Positions 51,608 through 61,104 of a stretch of DNA of 64,000 bases are shown piece by piece. The first letter of the stretch is position 1. Every line of letters begins with the position of its first letter. The notes below the pieces were generated by a model. The model did no database searches. It saw nothing but the letters and a program-made list of their open reading frames with translations, and had not been told where the DNA came from. The position numbers were made by a program, and so were the translations under genes. This stretch comes from JAHBWV01 sp964588385 (GTDB lineage Bacteria > Planctomycetota > Phycisphaerae > Phycisphaerales > UBA1924). The DNA is taken from contig CAZPPG010000015.1 in assembly GCA_964588385.1 (NCBI GenBank), positions 1 to 64,000 of the forward strand. Reading direction: 5' to 3'.

Positions 51608-53845
51608 ATGCTCCTCCTCTTCGCGGCCACGATCTTCCTCAGCGCACTCCTGCTCTTCATGGTGCAGCCGATGGCCGCCAAAGGCATGCTCCCCATGCTC
51701 GGTGGCAGTCCAGCCGTCTGGAACACGTGCATGCTCTTCTTCCAGGCCCTGCTCCTCGCGGGCTACTCGTACGCCCACGCGCTGTCGCGCGTCCGAAACA
51801 AGTGGGCCCAGGTCGCGATCCACGCGGTCGTCATCCTCGCGACCGCGATCGCACTCCCCATCGCCGTTCCAAAGGGATGGACGCCTCCGACAGAAGGCGG
51901 CCAGACCCTCTGGCTGCTGGGCCTTCTCGCGGCGATGGTCGGCGGCCCCTTCTTCCTCCTCTCGACCACCGGCCCCCTCCTTCAGTCGTGGTTCGCGCGC
52001 ACCGGTCACCCCTCCGCCTCGGATCCCTACTTCCTCTATGGCGCAAGCAACGCCGGCAGCTTCATCGGGCTGCTGGGCTTCCCGCTCATCATCGAGCCCG
52101 TCATGGGGCTGCACGACCAGGGCATCTGGTGGACGGCCGGCTTTGCAGCTCTCGCGCCGCTGCTCATCTCCTGCGGCGTCGTCATGGCCCGCGCCATCGT
52201 CCGCGCGCCAACGCGCCAGGCCAAGCGTGCCGGGCTCGTTGCGCCCGCGCCGAAGGTCGACGCCTCGCCCCTCACGTGGAAGCGCCGCTTCTGGTGGATC
52301 TTCCTCGCGTTCGTGCCCTCGAGTCTCACCCTCGGCACCACGCAGTACCTCTCGACCGATATCGCGGCCATCCCGCTCCTCTGGGTCATCCCGCTCTCGA
52401 TCTATCTCCTGACATTCATCATCGCCTTCGCGAAGCGCGAGCTGGTGCCCACCGAGTCGCTCTCGAAGCTTCTGCCGTTCATCGTCGTCGCGATCATCGT
52501 CGCGTTCCTCATGCGGGCGCGCGAGCCGATCACCATGCTCATCGGGCTCCACGTCCTGCTCATGGCGCTGGGCTCGCTCCTCTGCCACAAACGCCTCGCT
52601 GACGCCCGGCCCGATGTGTCAAAGCTCACCGAGTTCTACCTCTGGATCGCCGTCGGAGGCGTGATGGGCGGGATCTTCAACGCGCTGGTTGCGCCCACCC
52701 TCTTCAACGACGTTTACGAGTATCCAATCGCCATCGGGCTCGCGTGCATGTCGCGCATCGTCCCCGGACAGGCCAAGGCCTCCCGCCTCAACCGCGTGCT
52801 CGACCTCGTCGTTCCGTTCGCGATTGTCGGGCTTGCGGCGGGCACGCTGCCCGCGATGCGGGTCCTGTTCGCTCTCAACGGTCTGGACCTTCAGGGCGGC
52901 TGGATCACCGTCGCCCTGCCCATCGGCCTGCCGTGCGTCGCGTGCTTCCTCGCTGTCGGCAGGCCGCTGCGCTTCTCGCTCGCGGCCGTGGGCCTGCTGG
53001 TGCTCTCCTTTGTGATGGTGGAGTCCAGCTTCAAGGTGCTGCACAAGGAGCGGACGTTCTTCGGCGTCCTCCGCGTCCTCAGCTCGTTCGAGGGTGATCT
53101 GCACACGCTCCGCCACGGCACCACGACCCATGGCTCTCAGTTCACGCTCGACGGCATGGACAAGATGCCAACCACCTATTACCACCAGGACGGGCCGCTC
53201 GGCGATCTCATGTTCGTCTATCGCGAGAGTCCGCTCCTGAAGAAGGTCGCCGTCATCGGCATGGGCACCGGCGCGATTGCCGCGTACGGGCAGGAGGGTG
53301 ACGTCTACGACTTCTACGAGATCGACCCCGCCGTCGATCGCATCGCCCGCGACACGCGCTGGTTCAGCTACCTCAGCGACTCCAAGGCCACAATCAACAC
53401 CATCATCGGCGACGGCCGACGCGAGATCGCAAACGCCCCCGACGGCGCCTACGGGCTGATCGTCATCGACGCCTTCAGCTCCGACGCCATCCCCGTTCAC
53501 CTCATCACGCGCGAGGCGATGGACCTTTACCGCCAGAAGCTCGCGCCCGGCGGCATCCTGATGTTCCACATCTCCAACCGTCACATCAACCTGAATCCCC
53601 CCCTCGTCGGCATCGCGGGCTCGCTCGGCATGAAGGTTGTCTCCTGCACCTATCGATCGCCAAAGCAGCTCGTCACACAGGCGTGGACCAGCGTCTGGGT
53701 CGCCATCGCCCGCGAGCCGAAGGACCTCGATCCTCTCCTGGTCAAGGGCTTCGACCGTCGCGAATGGTGGATCTTCGAGCCCAACGACCGCACACCCGTC
53801 TGGACCGACGACCACGCCAACGTCCTCGAGATGTTCAAGTGGTAA
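51608..53845 (+). CDS. Membrane-fused spermidine-synthase-like protein
   Basis: 745 residues. Residues 1-480 are polytopic (about ten to twelve helices, beginning LLLFAATIFLSALLLFMVQPMAAK). The C-terminal cytoplasmic domain has the SAM-type nucleotide-binding fold of polyamine synthases: VAVIGMGTGAIAAYG, YDFYEIDPAVDRIAR, INTIIGDGRREI and VIDAFSSDAIPVHLIT. The usual paired Asp that binds putrescine and dcSAM is only partly recognisable. Databases often call such proteins 'fused MFS/spermidine synthase'. True aminopropyltransferase activity is uncertain, and no speD gene is nearby. Confidence 0.85.
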   Translation: MLLLFAATIFLSALLLFMVQPMAAKGMLPMLGGSPAVWNTCMLFFQALLLAGYSYAHALSRVRNKWAQVAIHAVVILATAIALPIAVPKGWTPPTEGGQTLWLLGLLAAMVGGPFFLLSTTGPLLQSWFARTGHPSASDPYFLYGASNAGSFIGLLGFPLIIEPVMGLHDQGIWWTAGFAALAPLLISCGVVMARAIVRAPTRQAKRAGLVAPAPKVDASPLTWKRRFWWIFLAFVPSSLTLGTTQYLSTDIAAIPLLWVIPLSIYLLTFIIAFAKRELVPTESLSKLLPFIVVAIIVAFLMRAREPITMLIGLHVLLMALGSLLCHKRLADARPDVSKLTEFYLWIAVGGVMGGIFNALVAPTLFNDVYEYPIAIGLACMSRIVPGQAKASRLNRVLDLVVPFAIVGLAAGTLPAMRVLFALNGLDLQGGWITVALPIGLPCVACFLAVGRPLRFSLAAVGLLVLSFVMVESSFKVLHKERTFFGVLRVLSSFEGDLHTLRHGTTTHGSQFTLDGMDKMPTTYYHQDGPLGDLMFVYRESPLLKKVAVIGMGTGAIAAYGQEGDVYDFYEIDPAVDRIARDTRWFSYLSDSKATINTIIGDGRREIANAPDGAYGLIVIDAFSSDAIPVHLITREAMDLYRQKLAPGGILMFHISNRHINLNPPLVGIAGSLGMKVVSCTYRSPKQLVTQAWTSVWVAIAREPKDLDPLLVKGFDRREWWIFEPNDRTPVWTDDHANVLEMFKW

Positions 53846-53905
53846 GGACGGATGGCCTGAGCCCGCCGCGCGGCGCGTGCGGCACTCAGGACGTACCCTC
53901 TGCCC

Positions 53906-55099
53906 ATGCCAATCCTCGACTACCAGACAGCCGGCGAATCACACGGGCCCGCGCTCATCACGATCCTCACCGGCCTCCCGCGCGGCCTCACCCTTGATCT
54001 GGATCTCATCAACGGCGAACTCCTCCGGCGCCAGGGCGGTTACGGGCGGGGCGGCCGCCAGCGCATCGAGAAGGACGTCGTCGAGTTTCTCGCCGGCACG
54101 CGCATGGGCAAGACCATCGCTTCACCCTTGTGCATGCAGGTCGTGAACAAGGACTCGCGGATGGACGACGGTGTGAAGACGCCGCCCGTCTACCGCCCCC
54201 GCCCCGGGCACGCTGACCTCGCCGGCAGCATCAAGTGGCTCACGACCGACTGCCGCGAAACGCTTGAACGCGCCAGCGCCCGCGAGACCGCGGCACGCGT
54301 CGCGGCCGGAGCCGTCGCCAAGTGCCTCCTGCGCGAGGTCGATATCGAGGTCTTCGGCTTCGTTCGCCAGATCCTCGACGCTCGCACCGATGCCGACGTT
54401 ACACCCGACAACTGGAGGGCGATGCGCGAGAAACGGGACGCCTCCGAGACCTACTGCCCCGACGAACAGGTCACCGAGCGCCAGTGCGCCATCATCCGAC
54501 AGGCCAAGATCGACAAGGACACCATCGGCGGCATCGTCGAGGCCCACGTCTTCGGCTGCCCCCCGGGGCTGGGCTCGTGCATGGACTGGCGGACACGCCT
54601 GGATGCACGCCTCGCCTACGCCGTGATGGGCGTGCAAGCCATGAAGGCCGTCGAGATCGGCCTCGGGCGCGAGTGCGCGAGCAGACCAGGATCCGCGGTG
54701 CATGATCCGATCCGGTACGACGTCACGAAGCGCAAGGAGCACACGCTGGGGTTCCTCCGCGACTCCAACAACGCGGGCGGCACCGAGGGGGGCATCACGA
54801 ACGGACAGCCCGTGGTCGTCAAGGCAACCATGAAGCCGATCTCCACACTCCTCCGCGGCCTCCCCTCCGTCGATCTCAACACCAAGCAGGCGGAGATGAG
54901 CCAGTACGAGCGGTCGGATATCTGCGCGGTCTCTGCCGCGAGCGTTGTCGTTGAGTGCGTCGTCGCCTTCGAGATCGCCCGCGCCCTCACCGAGAAGTTC
55001 CCCTCCGACTCCATGGTGGAACTCAAGCGAGCGATCGATTCGTATCTGGACTATGCGCGCTCGCTGCCGCTGGACCCGCCGATCATGACGATCGCGTAA
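53906..55099 (+). CDS. aroC: Chorismate synthase
   Basis: 397 residues. Opens with LDYQTAGESHGPALITILTGLPRGL (signature 1), then RQGGYGRGGRQRIEKD and ASARETAARVAAGAVAKCLL, and the FMN-linked GFLRDSNNAGGTEGGITNGQPVVVKATMKP. It converts EPSP to chorismate using reduced FMN, the last step of the shikimate pathway, feeding the TrpG/PabA-type protein. It is somewhat longer than E. coli AroC (361 aa). Near the membrane-synthase gene on the same strand, 60 bases apart, but no functional link is seen. Confidence 0.96.
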   Translation: MPILDYQTAGESHGPALITILTGLPRGLTLDLDLINGELLRRQGGYGRGGRQRIEKDVVEFLAGTRMGKTIASPLCMQVVNKDSRMDDGVKTPPVYRPRPGHADLAGSIKWLTTDCRETLERASARETAARVAAGAVAKCLLREVDIEVFGFVRQILDARTDADVTPDNWRAMREKRDASETYCPDEQVTERQCAIIRQAKIDKDTIGGIVEAHVFGCPPGLGSCMDWRTRLDARLAYAVMGVQAMKAVEIGLGRECASRPGSAVHDPIRYDVTKRKEHTLGFLRDSNNAGGTEGGITNGQPVVVKATMKPISTLLRGLPSVDLNTKQAEMSQYERSDICAVSAASVVVECVVAFEIARALTEKFPSDSMVELKRAIDSYLDYARSLPLDPPIMTIA

Positions 55100-55107
55100 G
55101 TCGCGGC

Positions 55108-55674
55108 TCAGTGCGGCGCGCCCTCCGCAAACTCGATTCTCATCGTGCTCAACCGACGGTGCAGGCCGATCCGGCGCGCGATCGGCCACCAGTCATAGAG
55201 AAAGATCTCCAAGGGCCGCCACATCGCGACCCAGCCGACAATCACCAGACTCTGCTCAACGATCTCTCCCACCGTGCCGCCCCAGAGACGCCCCGCCGTT
55301 TGCCCCAGGGCGATGCACACACCCACGAATAGCAGCCCGATCAGCATGCTCAAGCGTCCGACACCCCACAACCGCCGCAGTTCCATGCGGGTCTGATCGG
55401 CCTTGTACGCGAAGAAGTTGTGGATCGCTTCCGTCACTCCCGCGCGCTCCGTCTCATCAATCACCGGCACCTCGAGGTGCAGCACGAGCCGCAGCTTCGC
55501 ACCCCGATGCGTCTCCGCCGCCCACCCTTCGATGAACTGCTCCGCGTCGGCGTCAAGGTCCTTCTCAATGAACGGAGAAGGATCCAGCGAGTTGAACAGT
55601 TGCGAGACGTTGCGAAGCCGTATCTTGATCGTCTCGCGGCCGCTCACCCCCGGCGGTGTGTTCTCGGGCTGCAT
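55108..55674 (-). CDS. Two-helix membrane protein, unknown function
   Basis: About 188 residues. The ATG at 55674 has GGGAG at seven bases; a tandem ATG one codon upstream has it at four. N-terminal ~90 residues are soluble and alpha/beta (IKIRLRNVSQLFNSLDPSPF, RLVLHLEVPVIDE). Two hydrophobic segments follow at about 108-128 and 135-155 (SMLIGLLFVGVCIAL, VEQSLVIVGWVAMWRPLEIFLYDW). The tail is basic. I recall similar planctomycete and proteobacterial membrane proteins of unknown role. Confidence 0.7.
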   Translation of the reverse strand: MQPENTPPGVSGRETIKIRLRNVSQLFNSLDPSPFIEKDLDADAEQFIEGWAAETHRGAKLRLVLHLEVPVIDETERAGVTEAIHNFFAYKADQTRMELRRLWGVGRLSMLIGLLFVGVCIALGQTAGRLWGGTVGEIVEQSLVIVGWVAMWRPLEIFLYDWWPIARRIGLHRRLSTMRIEFAEGAPH

Positions 55675-55708
55675 CATCCGGCTCCCTGATCTGTGTCCGT
55701 CGATCCGC

Positions 55709-56329
55709 TCAGGCAAACGCACACACCCGCGCCTCAAGTCCGGCCCGCACGCGCCCCCACTCGTCACGGAGCACGCTGAAATACACGCTGTCCCGCCACG
55801 CCCCGTCCGGCATCAAGAGGTGATGCCGCAGCGTCCCCTCCTCCTTCGCGCCGAACTTGAGCATCGCCCCGCGGCTCTGCGCGTTCCGGGCATCCGTCCG
55901 CAGCGCGACCCGCTCCGCGCCCAGCCCATCAAACGCCCGCGACATCAACAGCAGCTTGCACTCAGGATTCACCGCCGTGCGCCGCACGCGCTCCCCGTAC
56001 CACGTCCATCCGATCTCGAGCCCACGATGCGCCGGACGGATGTCGTAGTAGGACGTGCTCCCCACCGCGCGCTCCGATGCCCGCTCGATCACCGCAAAGT
56101 GGATGCGGGCCGTGTCAGAGATCAGCCACTCAATGAAGCCCGCCATTCCGGACTCGGTCGGCTCCTCGGGCCGGACCGTGAAGTACCTGAACGTCTCGGG
56201 AGCGGTCGCCTCGTGCAAGTCGCGGGCATGGCCTGCCGTGAGCGGCTCAAGACGCACGTGCCGCCCCTCAAGCGTTACCCGCCTCATCCACTCTTCAGCC
56301 GGCGCGCTCAGAGCCCCCGCCATACCCAT
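55709..56329 (-). CDS. GNAT-family acetyltransferase
   Basis: 206 residues; ATG overlaps the TGA of the aminotransferase gene (TGATG), so the two are coupled. The domain has VTLEGRHVRLEPLTAGHARDL at the start, GSTSYYDIRPAHRGLEIGWTWY in the middle and MSRAFDGLGAERVALRTDARNAQSRGAMLKFG as the acetyl-CoA-binding helix. This is the RimJ/RimL-like arrangement, acetylating N termini of proteins or small amines. Substrate unknown. Confidence 0.87.
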   Translation of the reverse strand: MGMAGALSAPAEEWMRRVTLEGRHVRLEPLTAGHARDLHEATAPETFRYFTVRPEEPTESGMAGFIEWLISDTARIHFAVIERASERAVGSTSYYDIRPAHRGLEIGWTWYGERVRRTAVNPECKLLLMSRAFDGLGAERVALRTDARNAQSRGAMLKFGAKEEGTLRHHLLMPDGAWRDSVYFSVLRDEWGRVRAGLEARVCAFA

Positions 56330-57612
56330 CACATGCCCCTCTCCCGCTCCAGTTCCAGAGCCAGCGCGCCCGCGAGATACACGTACTGCCCGATCGAGTT
56401 GTAGACCTGCGCACTGATACGCACCGTGCGCGGCCCGTCCGCCACAGACCAGATCGGAACCTGGATCCGCCAGCGCCGGAGCAGCTCGTCCTGCAGCGCA
56501 TCGTGGTATGCGCTCTTCCGCTGCGCCAGGCGTGCACGCAAGGCGAGCTCCTGCTGAGGCAGCACGATCGTGCAAATGTTCCCGATCATCTCGTCCGGGG
56601 CAGGGGCCCTGACGTCCAGTCGCTCGCAGATGGCGTTGCGCCCGGCCAGCGTCAGCGCTCGGTTGTGCTTGAACACAGCCGCCCACCCGTTCGCGCCGTC
56701 AAACCCCGGCAGCACCGTCGCCATGAACTCGATCGCCTCCGGCACGACCAGGAACGCCGTGATGTCGTTGGTGCCGACGAAGTCAAACTCCGTGTGCAGC
56801 GCGGGACGCCCCGGCTTGGGCTTCTCGGCAAAGTTCGAGAGGACCATCGGGCGGAACCCGCTCTGTCTGTCGCCCCTGATCCACAGGAACGCGCACCCCT
56901 TCGGCGTGCACAGCCACTTGTGACAGTTGCTCGTGTAGTAACTCGCACCGAGACGATCGAGGTTCAGACCCTCCACGAGTCCGACCCCGTGCGCCCCGTC
57001 GATGATGGTGCGGATCCCCTTCGCCTCCAGCGCACGCACCAGCCTCTCGACCGGCAAGATCAGCCCGCTCGAGCTCGTCACGTGGCTGATGAGCGCGGCC
57101 TTCGTCCGCGCCGTGACGCCGGACATGATCGCGTCAAACGCCTGGTCCGGCGACTCGATCGGAAACGGAATCCGTGTCACCACCGCGCGGGCTCCGACCA
57201 TCCCGCACACATCGCGCAGATTGTTCAGGCACGCCGGATACTCGTGGTCGTTGGCGACAACCTCATCGCCCGCGCCGAGGTAGCCGGTCCGAGCCAGATG
57301 GTGCAGCACCGTCGTCACGCCGATCGTCGCGTTCGGCACGGGCACGAGATCCGACGGGCTCGCGCCGACCAGCGCGCCGAGCGCGGCACGAGCGCGATCC
57401 GCCAGCTCCCACGCGTCCTCGACGAAAAACCGGATGGGCTCGGCCTCCATCCGGTTCCTGAGTCTGGTCTGTGCCTGCAGCACGCGTGTCGGGCACGCGC
57501 CGAAACTCCCGTGATTCAGGAAGCACACACTTGGGTCGTGCTGCCAGTGGACGGCAAGGGGAGAGGGAAAGGGCACGGACGTCGCGCCCTGTTTGGATTG
57601 AGTTCGTTCCAT
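56329..57612 (-). CDS. Class V aminotransferase-fold PLP enzyme (isopenicillin-N epimerase-like)
   Basis: 427 residues. LNHGSFGACP (substrate/cofactor entrance), DGAHGVG (Asp contacting the pyridine nitrogen) and SNCHKWLCTPKG (the PLP Lys in CHKW) are present, as in CefD-like and cysteine desulfurase-related enzymes of the fold. GTNDITAFLVVPEAIEF is typical of the isopenicillin-N epimerase subgroup. Real activity could be epimerase, desulfurase or another PLP reaction; there are no beta-lactam genes. Co-translated with a GNAT gene, suggesting amino-group chemistry on the same metabolite. Confidence 0.9.
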   Translation of the reverse strand: MERTQSKQGATSVPFPSPLAVHWQHDPSVCFLNHGSFGACPTRVLQAQTRLRNRMEAEPIRFFVEDAWELADRARAALGALVGASPSDLVPVPNATIGVTTVLHHLARTGYLGAGDEVVANDHEYPACLNNLRDVCGMVGARAVVTRIPFPIESPDQAFDAIMSGVTARTKAALISHVTSSSGLILPVERLVRALEAKGIRTIIDGAHGVGLVEGLNLDRLGASYYTSNCHKWLCTPKGCAFLWIRGDRQSGFRPMVLSNFAEKPKPGRPALHTEFDFVGTNDITAFLVVPEAIEFMATVLPGFDGANGWAAVFKHNRALTLAGRNAICERLDVRAPAPDEMIGNICTIVLPQQELALRARLAQRKSAYHDALQDELLRRWRIQVPIWSVADGPRTVRISAQVYNSIGQYVYLAGALALELERERGM

Positions 57613-57816
57613 CCCCTCATGCTACGTGCGCCGCTCGATATCCGTGCAACACCCACACGCCGGCCCGGGAGACCACAACCCGTATAACCCAAGTACATGC
57701 AAGCATTTAACGTCGCTTGCGCAAGGTTCCGAAGTTCCCGCGCCCGCGAACGAATCCAGCGCCTGTTCCTCCCCGAGAGATCGGCCGACCGTGCACACCG
57801 AACGAGAGGGGTTCCG

Positions 57817-58536
57817 ATGCGCGCCCACGTTTCCCTGTTGATCACCCTGCTCGCTCCTGCCGCGCTGACTGCGATGGCGGACGGCGCGCCCGCACGCACC
57901 TTGCTGTTCACCCGCGCGGGCTAAGCCGCGTCGAACGTCCCGGGCAGCCCCGACGTTCTCTTCTCGAGCTTCCTGGACGGTTTCACCGTCAGCCAGGACG
58001 GATCGCGCTGGGCAATCCGCGCGAGCGCCTCCGGCGCTCCATCCTCGCGGGACACCTTCTTCGTCACCGGGGACCAGAACAGCATCGTCACGCTCGTCCC
58101 GAAGACCGACATTCTGCCCGGGCTCGCCGGCAGCTACGACTCGCTCATCGATGTCGGCATGAACGGAAACGGCGACGTGGTGATCGCCTCGCGTCTCTCG
58201 TCCTCCGGCCAGTACGTGATCACGATCGACCCCCGAGGCGGGGCCGGTCCCTACGTCGTCCTGACCTCCGGACCCGCGAGCCCGTTCGCCCAAGGGATCG
58301 ATCTCGACGGCGACGGCCTCCTGGACGGCAACGCGTTCCTCAGCACCATCAGCGACGTCTCGATCGGAAACAACGGCGAGCTGTTCGTCGTCGGGCGAGT
58401 CGCGGACAGCGTCACAGGGCTCAATATCGGAGACGGGCTGTACGCCTTCCACGTCGACATCATCCCCGCGCCCGGCGTGCTCACGGCCTTCGCCCTCGCC
58501 GCCACGCCCGCGCTCCGCCGACGCAGGCCGCGCTGA
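57817..58536 (+). pseudogene. PEP-CTERM protein gene interrupted by an in-frame TAA
   Basis: The ATG at 57817 (GAGGGG five bases upstream) opens a signal peptide (LLITLLAPAALTAMADGAPA), but codon 36 is TAA (57922-57924). The same frame continues without any other stop to 58536, reading AASNVPGSPDVLFSS, then VIASRLSSSGQYVITID, and ending in IIPAPGVLTAFALAATPAL then RRRRPR, a full sorting signal. The stop reads GGC-TAA-GCC, one base from GGC-GAA-GCC. It is a nonsense mutation or a sequencing error; codon use after the stop is like the rest of the gene. If intact the protein would be about 239 residues. Confidence 0.82.
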
Positions 58537-58551
58537 ATGCTCAACAAAGAG

Positions 58552-58581
58552 ACGGAGAGCGTCCGCTCGGACGCTCTCCGT
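58552..58581. terminator. Strong hairpin between convergent PEP-CTERM genes
   Basis: ACGGAGAGCGTCC (58552-58564) pairs perfectly with GGACGCTCTCCGT (58569-58581) around a GCTC loop: thirteen pairs. It lies 15 bases after the broken gene and 23 before the end of the convergent one. No clear T-run follows, so its action as a terminator in this organism is assumed, not shown. Confidence 0.7.
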
Positions 58582-58604
58582 GTGCACGTGATGTCGCACT
58601 TGCT

Positions 58605-59138
58605 TCAGCGCCGACGCCGCGCGGCCAGCAACCCGCCTGCGCCCAGCAGCGCGGTCGCTCCCGGGGCGGGCACAAGGTCGAACTCGAAGCGTGAGTGAGC
58701 GTGGAAGATGCCCGAGATCGACGGGTCGAACTCGTTCGCGCTGTAGAACTCCCACCCGAAGCGACCCGGGCGGATCACGCCGTTGAAGTCATCCGTGGCG
58801 ATGTTCAGTGTGAAGTGCCCCGTCGTCCCCGACCAGCCGAGCTCCGCGCCCCACAACTGCATGTACTCGGAGTTGCTCGGGTCATCCAGGATGACCGGCA
58901 CAAGGAACCCGGAGTAGAAATCCGCGGTGTTGAAGCCGTTCGTCGGCTCAAAGTCGATGATGATGCGGGTCTCGACGATCTGCTTGCCGACATTGTCAAA
59001 CCCGCCAAACCCGCCGTAGTCGCGGGCCCAACCGCCGCTGACCTCGCCATCCCCGAACGAGAACGTCACGGTCTCCACCGCCAAGGCGGGAAGGGCCAGC
59101 ACGGAGGCGATACCAAGCGCGACAACAGACTTCTTCAA
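58605..59138 (-). CDS. PEP-CTERM-type secreted protein
   Basis: 177 residues when started at the TTG at 59138, which has AAGGAG at six bases and gives a classic signal peptide (LKKSVVALGIASVLALPALA). The ATG five codons upstream (59153) contains that same site inside its first codons and is less likely. The mature part is beta-rich (WARDYGGFGGFDNVGKQIVE, LGWSGTTGHFTLNIATDDF). C terminus: LVPAPGATALLGAGGLLAARRRR, the PEP-CTERM-like signal. Surface or matrix localisation expected; specific role unknown. Confidence 0.83.
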   Translation of the reverse strand: MKKSVVALGIASVLALPALAVETVTFSFGDGEVSGGWARDYGGFGGFDNVGKQIVETRIIIDFEPTNGFNTADFYSGFLVPVILDDPSNSEYMQLWGAELGWSGTTGHFTLNIATDDFNGVIRPGRFGWEFYSANEFDPSISGIFHAHSRFEFDLVPAPGATALLGAGGLLAARRRR

Positions 59139-59362
59139 GGCCAACTCCTTCATGGGGTGCGCCGCCCCCGCCGGCACGCCGCGCCAATAGCCATGGCGCG
59201 ACTCCTGCGGCGACGCACCAAGAACATGCCACAAGATCTCGGAGTTGCCCGGAAACCACGCGTGGTGGGCCGATATTTGTCGCGAAACGGGCGAATGCCC
59301 TATGGACCGCGGCGGACCCGTTCCCTCGTTGCAGTGACTCGCGAATCCGTACGAGACGCGAA

Positions 59363-61099
59363 TCAGTGCAGCACGCGATACACCTCGGACTGGTCCGTCA
59401 CGCCCATCGCGACCTTCTGCATCGCGTCCTCGCGCATCGGCTTGAAGCCCGCATCGAGCGCGGCCTCACGCAGCGACACGCCGTCCGCGCGGCTCTCCGT
59501 GAGTTTGCGGAGCGTGTCGTCGATGTGCATGAACTCGTACACGGCCAGTCGCCCGCGATAGCCCGTTCCGAAGCATCGCTCGCAGCGCTGATGATCGTTG
59601 ATTGTGCCCTTGCCCGCGCACGACACGCACGTCCGGCGCAGCAGCCGCTGCGCCAGCACGCCCAGCAGCGACGACGTGATCAGGTAGGGCTCAATGCCGA
59701 TGTCGATCAGACGCGGGATCGAGCCCGGCGCATCGTTGGTGTGCAGCGTCGCCAGCACGAAGTGCCCCGTCAGCGACGCCTGCACCGCGATCTGCGCCGT
59801 CTCCTTGTCGCGGATCTCGCCCACCAGGATCACGTCCGGATCCTGACGCAGGAGCGACCGCAGGCCCGTCGCGAACGTGACGCCGCGCTTGGGGTTCACC
59901 TGCATCTGGCTGATGCCGTCCAAGTGGTACTCAACAGGATCCTCGATCGTCATTACGTTCCGCGTCGCCCGGTCGATCCGACCCAGCGCGGCGTACAGCG
60001 TCGTCGTCTTGCCCGATCCCGTCGGACCCGTCACCAGCACCATCCCGGTCGGACGGTCGATGACATCCATCAACGCGCCCTGCATCTGCTTGGTCATGCC
60101 GATGTCGTCCAGCGACAACTGCGTCTGCGTCTGATCCAGCAGTCGCAGCACCAGCCGCTCCCCGTACACCGTCGGGATGCAGGACATGCGGATATCCACC
60201 TTGCGCTGCCCGATCCGCACCGAGGTGTGGCCATCCTGCGGCGAGTGGCGATTGGCGATGTCCAGTTCGGTCATCACCTTCATGCGCGAGCTGATCGCGG
60301 GCGCCAGCGTCGGAGGGGGTGTGAACACGTCGTGCAGGATGCCGTCGATGCGGAAACGGATAACCAGCCGCGTCTCTTGCGGGTGCACGTGGATGTCGCT
60401 GGCGCGCCGGCGCAACGCCTCGAACAGGATCATGTTCACAAGCCGGATCACCGGCGTCTGGCGCGCCAGTTGCAAGAGGTCCGTGGACTGCCCGATCGAG
60501 CCTGCCGCGGTCTCGATCGCCCGCTCGTCCAGCGGCATCTCATCGATGATTTCCGTGACCAGGTCGCCGCGCTGCTCATAGCCGCGGTTGATGAGGTTCT
60601 GAACCGCCGCCCGCGGCGCGAGCACCAGCCGCACCGGCGCCTGGAGGATGTCCTCGAGCAGTGAGAAGATCGCCGGCTGCATCGGCTGCGCCGTCGCGAT
60701 CGTGAACCCCAGGTCGTCCGACGAGACGCACGCGACGTGATGCGAGCGTGAGATATTGCCCGGCACAAGCTCGTAATAGCGGCTGGCTGTGTCCTCCAGC
60801 TTGGGCTCTGTCTCAAAGGGCAGTCCCGTGCGCTTCGCCAGCATCGACAGGGCCTGATGCTCATCGATCGCGAGCATCGAGAGCAGCACATCCCATGGCT
60901 CATCGTCGGAGCCCGGCGCTCGCGCCAGGGCACGCAACTGGTCCGGCGAGATGTCAAAGCCCTCAAAGGAACGGGCCAGGCGTGTCCATTCGTCGGTCAC
61001 GATCGTGGAGGGAACCTCCACCGCCGCTTCGCGCACCGCAAGCTGCTTGGCGCTCCCGCCCTTGGCGCTCCCCCTTGATGGTCCGCGTCTCTCGGCCAT
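59363..61099 (-). CDS. gspE: Type II secretion/type IV pilus assembly ATPase
   Basis: 578 residues. Walker A VTGPTGSGKTTTL, Asp box MTIEDPVEYHLDGI, Walker B DPDVILVGEIRD and the His box TLHTNDAPG are all present, as is a four-cysteine zinc site (CVSCAGKG and CERCFGTG) seen in GspE/PilB. An N-terminal domain of about 175 residues matches the T2SSE N-domain. It drives pseudopilus assembly at the inner membrane. Only five bases separate it from gspD on the same strand, which supports GspE over PilB. Confidence 0.94.
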   Translation of the reverse strand: MAERRGPSRGSAKGGSAKQLAVREAAVEVPSTIVTDEWTRLARSFEGFDISPDQLRALARAPGSDDEPWDVLLSMLAIDEHQALSMLAKRTGLPFETEPKLEDTASRYYELVPGNISRSHHVACVSSDDLGFTIATAQPMQPAIFSLLEDILQAPVRLVLAPRAAVQNLINRGYEQRGDLVTEIIDEMPLDERAIETAAGSIGQSTDLLQLARQTPVIRLVNMILFEALRRRASDIHVHPQETRLVIRFRIDGILHDVFTPPPTLAPAISSRMKVMTELDIANRHSPQDGHTSVRIGQRKVDIRMSCIPTVYGERLVLRLLDQTQTQLSLDDIGMTKQMQGALMDVIDRPTGMVLVTGPTGSGKTTTLYAALGRIDRATRNVMTIEDPVEYHLDGISQMQVNPKRGVTFATGLRSLLRQDPDVILVGEIRDKETAQIAVQASLTGHFVLATLHTNDAPGSIPRLIDIGIEPYLITSSLLGVLAQRLLRRTCVSCAGKGTINDHQRCERCFGTGYRGRLAVYEFMHIDDTLRKLTESRADGVSLREAALDAGFKPMREDAMQKVAMGVTDQSEVYRVLH

Positions 61100-61104
61100 G
61101 GCGC

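Noticed and set aside
54122..55189. 355-codon minus-strand frame
   Set aside because: Antisense of aroC, which has full family motifs on the plus strand.
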